From positions 1 to 5,589 of the forward strand of contig JABUVA010000044.1 in the NCBI GenBank assembly GCA_021442885.1: a stretch of 5,589 bases of DNA, written 5' to 3'. This document shows, in pieces, positions 1-4,798 of this stretch (position 1 is the stretch's first letter; the number at the start of each line of letters is the position of its first letter). Source of the stretch: Methanobrevibacter sp. (lineage in GTDB: Archaea > Methanobacteriota > Methanobacteria > Methanobacteriales > Methanobacteriaceae). Below the pieces are notes generated by a model. It made no database searches and had not been told where the DNA came from. It was given only the letters and a program-made list of their open reading frames with translations. Position numbers and translations under genes: made by a program.

Positions 1-69
1 TATATTGTTACTTCATATCGTGATGATAATGGTGCAAATTGTTCTAACACTATCGATGTAATAGAATAA
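1..69 (+). CDS. C-terminal end of an unidentified protein (partial)
   Basis: The first frame is open from the window edge to a TAA at 67-69 and encodes 22 residues ending in SNTIDVIE. Codon choice (GAT, AAT, GGT, GCA) resembles the other genes here. The frame one base on is also open to a stop at 59-61, but it gives a less convincing hydrophobic string. A terminator-like hairpin with a T-rich tract follows about 40 bases after the stop, which supports a forward gene ending here. The tail alternates polar and hydrophobic residues, as in a beta-rich domain. Too little is present to assign a family or function. Confidence 0.5.
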   Translation, partial: YIVTSYRDDNGANCSNTIDVIE

Positions 70-106
70 ATATAAAAATTAAAATCTTTTAAAACAAATA
101 AGAATT

Positions 107-158
107 GGTAGATAAAAATTCTTTTGAATTCTACCTTTTCTTTTTCTACTTTTTTTTA
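107..158 (+). terminator. Hairpin plus T-rich transcription terminator
   Basis: GGTAG (107-111) pairs with CTACC (131-135). Inside it, after a 5-base bulge, AATTC (117-121) pairs with GAATT (126-130) around a TTTT loop. The stem runs straight into a pyrimidine/T-rich tract at 136-158 that includes eight Ts in a row (151-158). Archaeal termination depends mainly on the U-tract, so this is a strong end signal for the gene that stops at 69. Confidence 0.7.
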
Positions 159-381
159 TTAAATACAATGACTTAATATCATTTGAAAAAATATAAAATA
201 TCCCATAAACAATAATTAAGACTTAAAGAATTCAGAAGATATTAAAGATTAAAAAGAACATAATAATCTATTATTTTTTAATAAAATTAAATTTCAAATA
301 AATATTTAGAATATTAATAATTTAAAATAATTTGGATTTGAAACTATGCCTTTCCCATTAGTTGTGAATAAAGTAATAGTA
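159..381. other. AT-rich intergenic region without a recognisable gene
   Basis: No reading frame of convincing length or composition is present on either strand. A 15-codon ATG frame at 346-393 (MPFPLVV...) has no ribosome binding site. A weak AT-only hairpin (AATAA 262-266 with TTATT 271-275, loop TCTA), followed by Ts to 279, could be a secondary terminator but is easily expected by chance in such AT-rich DNA. Bases 331-372 are slightly richer in GC than their surroundings, without identifiable structure. Confidence 0.5.
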
Positions 382-409
382 TTTATATATTAAAGTAGTA
401 ATTATATAA
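382..409 (+). promoter_or_regulatory. Two stacked archaeal TATA-like boxes for the DUF1922-CNNM-antiporter operon
   Basis: TTTATATA (382-389) and TTATATAA (402-409) lie upstream of the start codon at 437. With the usual archaeal spacing of roughly 22-27 bases from box to transcription start, the first would start near 412 and give a short leader containing GGTG (428-431). The second would start close to the start codon and give an almost leaderless transcript. Because GGTG is well placed, the first box is the better candidate. The assignment rests on pattern alone in AT-rich DNA. Confidence 0.4.
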
Positions 410-436
410 TACTAATTATTATTTTTCGGTGTTTCA

Positions 437-649
437 ATGTACTTGCTATTTAGATGTGACTGTGGAAGAGTATTATATGGAAAAGAGGGTGTAGCTACCC
501 GAAAATGTGTTTGTGGCAAAACATTGAAAGTAAAATCTCGTAGAATATTTAAAAAAGTGGAAACTCGTGAAGAGGCATCAAAAGCAGTTCAGGAAATGCA
601 AGACGAGATATATGGAAACACTGATTTTAAATTAGCAAGTGATTTATAA
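437..649 (+). CDS. DUF1922 family small zinc-binding protein (MTH1184-like)
   Basis: This 70-residue protein has two short metal-ligand knuckles: Cys7-Asp-Cys9-Gly near the N-terminus and Cys24-Val-Cys26-Gly. Together they make a four-cysteine, rubredoxin/zinc-ribbon-like site. The rest is a basic stretch (KSRRIFKKVE) and a C-terminal helix (about residues 40-60). I recognise it as DUF1922, a family restricted to methanogens and relatives; from memory its structural representative is MTH1184 of Methanothermobacter. The biochemical role is unknown. A basic zinc ribbon could bind nucleic acid or serve as a protein-interaction module, but nothing here proves that. The ATG at 437 is preceded by GGTG (428-431) at 5-base spacing, part of the archaeal Shine-Dalgarno consensus. 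It is the first gene of an apparent operon; the next start follows its stop by 18 bases. Confidence 0.88.
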   Translation: MYLLFRCDCGRVLYGKEGVATRKCVCGKTLKVKSRRIFKKVETREEASKAVQEMQDEIYGNTDFKLASDL

Positions 650-667
650 TAATAGGACCGATAGAAA

Positions 668-2005
668 ATGTATGAAACAATAACTTCTATAATTATAATA
701 GCTATATTAATAATTCTAACAGGAATATTATCTGGAGCAGAATTAGCTATTGTATCTTCAAGAAAAGTTAAACTTCAAAAAATGATTAATGAAGGTAGTA
801 AAAGTGCTAAAATTGTTGTAGAACTTCTTGAGGATTCAAATCAATTTTTATCTGCTGTTCAAATGGGAATTACACTTATAGGAGTATTAAGTGGGGCATT
901 TGGTGGTGCTGCATTATCACAACCATTAGCTGCGATTATTGCACCTTATGTTCCTTATGCTGAACTTATAAGTGTGTTAATTGTTGTAATTATAACCACC
1001 TACTTCTCTTTAGTTATTGGAGAGTTAGTACCAAAAGTAATGGCTTTAAACAACCCTGAAGGACTAGCTGTTAAAGTAGCTAAATCTATGAAAATTCTTA
1101 CTAAAGTTTGTGGACCTATTGCAACATTCTTAACAAAATCAACAAATGCAGTACTAACAATTCTTAGAATTGATAAAAATCCTGAAACAGCTATTACTGA
1201 AGAAGAACTAGCTTTAATGGTTGAAGAAAGTAGAGTTGAAGGAAATATTGAAGAAGAGGAAGAAGCTATTATTAAACGTGTTTTTAAGATGGATGAGCAA
1301 AAAGTCGATATGATAATGACTCCTAGAAATGAAATAATCTGGATTGATTTAGAAGATAGTGATGAGGAAAATAAAAAGAAAATCATTGAAAGTAAACGTT
1401 CAATATTCCCTGTCTCTAATGGAGAACTAGATGATTTTATTGGTGTTGTTCAAGCAAAAGACATTCTAGCAGTTTTATTTGATACAAAATATGTTAAAAT
1501 AAGTGAAATTGTTAAAGATCCAATTGTAGTTCCTGAAAACTTAGAATCCTTAGAATTACTACGTCAATATAAAGAAAATAAACAATATGTTCATATGGCA
1601 TTAGTAGTAGATGAATATGGAAGTGTAACTGGTTTAATTACCTTAAATGACCTATTAGAAGGAATTGTTGGTGATATTCCAGGTATTGATGAAACTGATG
1701 ATCCAATAGCTTATGAAAGAAAAGATGGATCCTGGTTAATTGAAGGTAGATATCAAATAGATAGATTTAAAGAATTATTTAACTATGAACAGGAATTTCC
1801 AGATGAAAAAGAAGATAGCTACACAACAATTGCAGGATTTATATTAAGCTACTGTGGAAAAATACCTGATGAAGGAGAACAATTTAACTATGATAGGTTC
1901 AACTTTGAAATAGTGGATATGGACAATAATAAAATTGATAAGATTATTGTAAACTATTTAGAGCCTCTAGAAGAAGAGGGAGAAGAGGAAGATAGTGATG
2001 ATTGA
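668..2005 (+). CDS. CNNM/CorC-type membrane protein with CBS domains (hemolysin C-like family)
   Basis: The 445-residue length is typical of the DUF21-CBS-CorC_HlyC family, related to bacterial CorC/MpfA and animal CNNM proteins, which are implicated in Mg2+ (or other divalent cation) export, probably coupled to Na+. The DUF21 membrane domain spans about residues 1-175. It shows the family signatures SGAE (22-25), VQMGIT near 64 and GELVPK...NNPE near 117-130. An acidic linker follows. The first CBS repeat begins at MTPRNE (about 217), and the second ends in VDEYGSVTGLITLNDLLE (about 313-330), the most diagnostic stretch. The C-terminal CorC_HlyC domain covers about 350-433, and the protein ends in a very acidic tail (EEEGEEEDSDD). 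CBS pairs usually bind adenine nucleotides. The ATG at 668 has AGGA upstream (654-657). It is cotranscribed with DUF1922 and overlaps the antiporter, suggesting a shared role in cation homeostasis. The old 'hemolysin' label should not be read as toxin activity. Confidence 0.93.
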   Translation: MYETITSIIIIAILIILTGILSGAELAIVSSRKVKLQKMINEGSKSAKIVVELLEDSNQFLSAVQMGITLIGVLSGAFGGAALSQPLAAIIAPYVPYAELISVLIVVIITTYFSLVIGELVPKVMALNNPEGLAVKVAKSMKILTKVCGPIATFLTKSTNAVLTILRIDKNPETAITEEELALMVEESRVEGNIEEEEEAIIKRVFKMDEQKVDMIMTPRNEIIWIDLEDSDEENKKKIIESKRSIFPVSNGELDDFIGVVQAKDILAVLFDTKYVKISEIVKDPIVVPENLESLELLRQYKENKQYVHMALVVDEYGSVTGLITLNDLLEGIVGDIPGIDETDDPIAYERKDGSWLIEGRYQIDRFKELFNYEQEFPDEKEDSYTTIAGFILSYCGKIPDEGEQFNYDRFNFEIVDMDNNKIDKIIVNYLEPLEEEGEEEDSDD

Positions 2006-2939
2006 ATTAATGATTCAAATCGCCCTACTCCTTATAGGTTTTGTTTTTTTAATAAAAGGTGCAGATTACTTTGTCTCTGGAGCAAGTAGTGTAGCTTCTA
2101 TTTTAAAAATACCTACTGTAATTGTAGGATTAACTATTGTAGCTATAGGAACAAGTGCTCCTGAAGCTGCAGTGTCTATAACAGCTTCTTTAAGTGGAAA
2201 CAATGCAATAGCTGTAGGTAATGTAATTGGAAGTAATATGTTTAACCTTCTTTTCATTATAGGAATATGTGCTGCTTTAAGAGAACTAGCTATTGGAAAA
2301 CAAATGCTTGAAAAAGATTATCCTTTTTTAATTATAGCTACTGTACTTATTGTAATATTTATTTTAATAGGTTTAAGTATAACTCGTGTTGAAGGAATTA
2401 TTCTATTAATATTATTCTTTGTTTACATATTCTATTTAGTTTATACTGTTAAAAAGTCAAAAGATGCTGCTTATGTTGAAAAACCAAAATTAACATTGCC
2501 TAAAAGTATTATTTTTATTGTAGTTGGTCTTGTAGGAATTGTTCTTGGTGGGGATTTTGTAGTAAATAATGCATCTGCAATAGCTATGAAACTTGGAATG
2601 AGTGAGACTTTAGTAGGATTAACAATTGTAGCTATTGGTACTTCTCTACCCGAAATTGTAACTTCTCTAACAGCTTTAAATAGAAATGAAAACGAACTTG
2701 TTATTGGAAATGTTATTGGAAGTAACTTATTTAACATTGTATTTGTACTGGGATTAAGTGCAACAATAAGTCCAATTACACTTCAATCTTCTATTATAGT
2801 TGATGCTATCTTAATGTTATTTGTTACACTTCTCTGTTATGTATTTGCAAGAACACAAGATAAGTTTTCAAAAAGAGAAGGAATTATATTAATAATATTA
2901 TTCTTTGTATATATGGCATTTGTAATACTTAGAAACTAA
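1998..2939 (+). CDS. Calcium/sodium antiporter, CaCA family (YrbG/NCX_Mj type)
   Basis: This polytopic membrane protein of 313 residues, the normal size for prokaryotic NCX proteins, exchanges Ca2+ (possibly other cations) for Na+ or H+ across the cytoplasmic membrane. The two diagnostic inverted alpha repeats are clear. GLTIVAIGTSAPE at 44-56 with GNVIGSNMFN at 74-83 is matched by GLTIVAIGTSLPE at 207-219 with GNVIGSNLFN at 237-246, exactly 163 residues apart. Glu56 and Glu219 sit where the ion-coordinating glutamates of NCX_Mj lie. About ten hydrophobic segments cover most of the chain, with a short basic loop near 150-160. I chose ATG 1998, which overlaps the CNNM gene by 8 bases and has GAGGA (1985-1989) 8 bases upstream. 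A GTG at 1995 would add one residue, and ATG 2010 is a less likely alternative. Tight overlap implies translational coupling with the CNNM protein. Confidence 0.93.
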   Translation: MIELMIQIALLLIGFVFLIKGADYFVSGASSVASILKIPTVIVGLTIVAIGTSAPEAAVSITASLSGNNAIAVGNVIGSNMFNLLFIIGICAALRELAIGKQMLEKDYPFLIIATVLIVIFILIGLSITRVEGIILLILFFVYIFYLVYTVKKSKDAAYVEKPKLTLPKSIIFIVVGLVGIVLGGDFVVNNASAIAMKLGMSETLVGLTIVAIGTSLPEIVTSLTALNRNENELVIGNVIGSNLFNIVFVLGLSATISPITLQSSIIVDAILMLFVTLLCYVFARTQDKFSKREGIILIILFFVYMAFVILRN

Positions 2940-2943
2940 ACTA

Positions 2944-2966
2944 TTTATTTTTCAATTTCTTTTTTT
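2944..2966 (+). terminator. U-tract terminator for the antiporter operon, inside the 3' end of the convergent gene
   Basis: Right after the antiporter stop (2937-2939) come T5 (2948-2952), TTT (2956-2958) and T7 (2960-2966), with no stable hairpin. Consecutive U-tracts are enough for archaeal intrinsic termination. The same bases encode the Lys/Glu-rich C-terminus of the reverse-strand thiolase, so the signal is embedded in that coding region. Confidence 0.5.
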
Positions 2967-3793
2967 ATCTCACATGCTTTACATATTTGAGATGATGTTG
3001 GCTCACCGCAGATTTGACACTCATTTAAAACAGTGTTAATATCATTTTCAAATGTTAAAATCTTTTTAAATGAATTCATAATATTTTTCTTTACACCAGG
3101 ATTTTTAGTTTCAGCATCATTTAAAAAATTTTTAATTTTAGATCTTAAAGATAATTTAGAGTAGGGACATTCAGCTAAATGAATATCCATATTGTTTAAT
3201 ATTGCCCATATTCCAACTTCCTTTTCTGGAGTGTTCCATAAAGGTTTAATTCTTGGAATAAGTTTAGGATGAATTTGTTCAAGTTCAGGGCCAAATTTAG
3301 AGAATTTAATAGTATCTCCTCTTGCAAAACTCATTAGAAATGATTGAATTTCATCATCTAAATTATGTCCAGTAGCTATTTTATCTGCACCTAACTCATA
3401 AGCAGTTTTATTTAAAATATTCCGTCTAAAAACACCACATGGAATACAAGCACTTTTAAATTGACTATAAATATCATCTAATGGAAAACCTTCCATTTCT
3501 TCAAATGATTTTTCAACAAGTTCAATGTTTAATTTATTAGTATGATATATTGCTGTTTCGATTCCGTGATGTCTATATCCTTCAATACCTTCATCAACAG
3601 AAATAGCTATTAAATCAAAATCTAGTATTTCCTGATAGTTTTTAAGAGCATATAATGTTAAAACACTATCTTTTCCACCAGATAGTGCTAAAGCTATTAA
3701 TTCACCTTCTTTAATAAGTTCATATTGAGATATTAAATTATTAATTCTTGTAAATATTTTTTCATTAAACTCTTTCTTATCTATAGTTGGCAT
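2945..3793 (-). CDS. PP-loop tRNA 2-thiolation enzyme, TtuA/Ncs6 (TIGR00269-like) family
   Basis: The protein has 282 residues. Family members adenylate a tRNA uridine C2 oxygen and replace it with sulfur (s2U34 for Ncs6, m5s2U54 for TtuA) in the cytoplasm. The ATP PP-loop is SGGKDS at 38-43. Cys116 and Cys119 (CIPCG) with Cys209 (AECPYS) match the three ligands of the catalytic [4Fe-4S] cluster. ATGHNLDDE at 140-148 is the conserved second active-site segment. A C-terminal zinc ribbon is formed by Cys259, Cys262, Cys271 and Cys274. The N-terminal zinc ribbon of characterised TtuA/Ncs6 proteins is absent: the chain opens with a charged helix, and an in-frame stop (3809-3811) upstream rules out a missed extension. 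Since the organism is probably mesophilic, s2U34 formation is the likelier role, but position specificity cannot be read from sequence. It is convergent with the antiporter (5 bases apart). No Shine-Dalgarno is seen, so translation is probably leaderless. Confidence 0.9.
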   Translation of the reverse strand: MPTIDKKEFNEKIFTRINNLISQYELIKEGELIALALSGGKDSVLTLYALKNYQEILDFDLIAISVDEGIEGYRHHGIETAIYHTNKLNIELVEKSFEEMEGFPLDDIYSQFKSACIPCGVFRRNILNKTAYELGADKIATGHNLDDEIQSFLMSFARGDTIKFSKFGPELEQIHPKLIPRIKPLWNTPEKEVGIWAILNNMDIHLAECPYSKLSLRSKIKNFLNDAETKNPGVKKNIMNSFKKILTFENDINTVLNECQICGEPTSSQICKACEIKKEIEK

Positions 3794-3817
3794 TGTAAGT
3801 ATTTTTATTTAAAATCT

Positions 3818-3825
3818 AATATAAA
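3818..3825 (-). promoter_or_regulatory. TATA box of the thiolase gene, giving a probable leaderless transcript
   Basis: On the reverse strand TTTATATT occupies 3825 down to 3818, inside a longer T/A run. There are 24 bases between the box and the ATG at 3793, about the normal TATA-to-start distance, so transcription should begin at or within a few bases of the start codon. This agrees with the lack of any Shine-Dalgarno sequence in front of the gene. Confidence 0.45.
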
Positions 3826-3894
3826 ATATAAGGTATTTTATTAATTAGATTATTATTGGAAAGACTTATTTATTAAAAATATAATATTATAACA

Positions 3895-3903
3895 AGGATG
3901 TGA
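3895..3903 (+). promoter_or_regulatory. Strong Shine-Dalgarno that fixes the start of the thiamine-binding protein
   Basis: AGGATGTGA differs by one base from AGGAGGTGA, the archaeal anti-16S consensus, and lies 5 bases before ATG 3909. A GTG at 3900-3902, in frame and three codons upstream, falls inside this site and is therefore an unlikely start. A candidate box (TTATTTAT, about 3866-3873) follows a purine-rich GGAAAG, but its distance to the site is short, so the promoter itself is not settled. Confidence 0.7.
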
Positions 3904-3908
3904 AATTT

Positions 3909-4211
3909 ATGATTACTGCTGATTTTGCTATTTTACCTGTTGGAAATGATACTAGTGAGTGTAAAGATTTTGTTGCAGCTGCTGTTCAAGTAATAAAAGA
4001 TTCTGGTCTTAATTATCAGTTAACTGGTATGGGAACACAAATAGAGGCTGACAATTTAAAAGAATTATATGATGCAATAGCTAAAGCACAGGAAGCTGTT
4101 TTTGATGTTGGTGTTGGCCGTGTTTACACTGTTATAAAAGTAGATGATAGAAGAGACCATGAAAAGAATCTTGATGGTAAAATTAATATTGTTAATGATT
4201 TATTAGAATAA
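3909..4211 (+). CDS. MTH1187/YqgV (UPF0045) family thiamine-binding protein
   Basis: This 100-residue cytoplasmic protein of the Thiamine_BP family has a single ferredoxin-like domain that forms oligomers; family members bind thiamine or related small ligands and are thought to buffer or sense it. Recognisable family segments are the N-terminal strand with LPVGN (9-13), the helix CKDFVAAAVQVIKDSGL (18-34), the loop TGMGTQIEA (42-50), then the helix ELYDAIAKAQEAV and the strand GRVYTVIKVDDRRD near 70-83. The common family motif reads PMGT where this protein has GMGT, a mild variation. From memory the Methanothermobacter ortholog MTH1187 is 97 residues, so the length is normal. The start at ATG 3909 is set by the Shine-Dalgarno just upstream. 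It is divergent from the thiolase gene across about 115 bases; sulfur and thiamine chemistry are adjacent, but a functional link is only a guess. Confidence 0.9.
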   Translation: MITADFAILPVGNDTSECKDFVAAAVQVIKDSGLNYQLTGMGTQIEADNLKELYDAIAKAQEAVFDVGVGRVYTVIKVDDRRDHEKNLDGKINIVNDLLE

Positions 4212-4248
4212 AATTAGTAAAGATAAGTTCTAAATTTCTCTAATTTTT
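4211..4248 (+). terminator. Candidate terminator after the thiamine-binding protein gene
   Basis: AAATTAG (4211-4217) is the exact inverse complement of CTAATTT (4240-4246), separated by 22 bases, and the 3' arm runs into T5 (4244-4248). The stem is AT-rich and the loop long, so the T-run may be the effective part. It lies within the last codons of the convergent reverse-strand gene. Confidence 0.3.
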
Positions 4249-4663
4249 CCGTGTTTAAGTTATCTTCTGTTATTTTTGCTGGGACTTTAGAACCCATAAA
4301 TTTTTCTAATATTAATCCCCATCTATAATCAATTAAATTAATTAATTCTTCTTTATTTTCTTTTAATGTTTTTAAATCTGTTACTTTCATTGTAATATGA
4401 TCATCATCTTCATTAAATTGGTAAATTCCATCGTATTCTACCTTATTGATTTTTACAAATCTCCATATTACATCTTTTTTAATAACTTTTATACTCCTTT
4501 TAATTGATTTGAGGTATTCTGTTTCCAGGTTGTTTTTAAGATTATTTTGAATATTTTCATATCTATCTAATGTATATTTACTAGAATATTTTTCCATTAA
4601 TTCTTTGATGATTTTTATTATTTCCGGTATTTTATCTCTAACTAATTTGTTGTGATATTTCAT
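4214..4663 (-). CDS. Unknown protein with a MazG-like (LVRDKIPEII) N-terminus
   Basis: This 149-residue soluble protein opens with KLVRDKIPEII (6-16), the hallmark start of the small MazG-like/phosphoribosyl-ATP pyrophosphohydrolase-like family (COG4997), whose members hydrolyse nucleoside triphosphates. After this the resemblance fades. The expected metal-binding EExxE helix is missing or degenerate (only KNNLETEYLKS, 43-53), and no convincing ExxD helix follows at the usual distance. The C-terminal half (about 65-149) has a WRF segment, an acidic NEDDDH stretch (84-89) and RWGLILEKF (114-122); I cannot place it in a family. The length exceeds the roughly 95-110 residues usual for the stand-alone enzyme. 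Catalytic activity is therefore doubtful. It could be a derived nucleotide-binding protein or a fusion of the N-terminal segment to another domain. A weak GGGA precedes the ATG by about 8 bases. The stop codons of this gene and the thiamine-binding gene are 2 bases apart. Confidence 0.75.
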   Translation of the reverse strand: MKYHNKLVRDKIPEIIKIIKELMEKYSSKYTLDRYENIQNNLKNNLETEYLKSIKRSIKVIKKDVIWRFVKINKVEYDGIYQFNEDDDHITMKVTDLKTLKENKEELINLIDYRWGLILEKFMGSKVPAKITEDNLNTEKLEKFRTYLY

Positions 4664-4706
4664 TTTTTATTTCCCATATCTGTTATAGTCCTTTTTATCA
4701 TTTTTC

Positions 4707-4715
4707 TTATAATAT
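4707..4715 (-). promoter_or_regulatory. Possible TATA box for the LVRDKIPEII gene
   Basis: ATATTATAA on the reverse strand (4715 down to 4707) would place transcription start near 4684, leaving a leader of about 20 bases that contains the GGGA element. This is pattern evidence only, in very AT-rich DNA. Confidence 0.25.
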
Positions 4716-4746
4716 TATTATTGATTAGAATTATAAATAATAATAG

Positions 4747-4754
4747 TTATATAA
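4747..4754 (+). promoter_or_regulatory. Possible TATA box for the duplicated membrane protein
   Basis: TTATATAA sits about 45-50 bases before the candidate starts at 4799 and 4808. It predicts a transcription start around 4777 and a short leader. No clear Shine-Dalgarno is visible; TGATTGG (4800-4806) is at best a weak match. The surrounding DNA is so AT-rich that chance boxes are expected. Confidence 0.3.
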
Positions 4755-4798
4755 TTAAAATAATAAATAACAATATAAATACATTTTAATAACAATTA

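Noticed and set aside
262..279. AT-only 5-bp hairpin followed by Ts
   Set aside because: Such short AT stems arise often by chance in DNA of this composition, and a much better terminator exists at 107-158.
346..393. Short frame MPFPLVVNKVIVFIY in the intergenic region
   Set aside because: It is fifteen codons long with no ribosome binding site, and it overlaps the best TATA candidate for the downstream operon.
1000..1386. Reverse-strand open frame of 128 codons inside the CNNM gene
   Set aside because: It is Ser/Ile-rich, has no family resemblance and lies antisense to a clearly conserved transporter domain; it is a shadow of the real frame.
668..2005. Reading the CNNM protein as a hemolysin or toxin
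   Set aside because: The family label derives from historical naming; the DUF21, CBS and CorC_HlyC domains fit a cation transporter and no toxin feature is visible.
2066..2737. Two reverse-strand open frames inside the antiporter gene (2066-2257 and 2471-2737)
   Set aside because: Both are antisense to the conserved alpha repeats and resemble each other only because those repeats are themselves duplicated (GLTIVAIGTS read on the other strand).
4664..4798. Intergenic AT-rich stretch considered as an origin or repeat region
   Set aside because: It shows only simple TAATA-type sequence with no ordered repeats, origin-recognition boxes or RNA-like structure.
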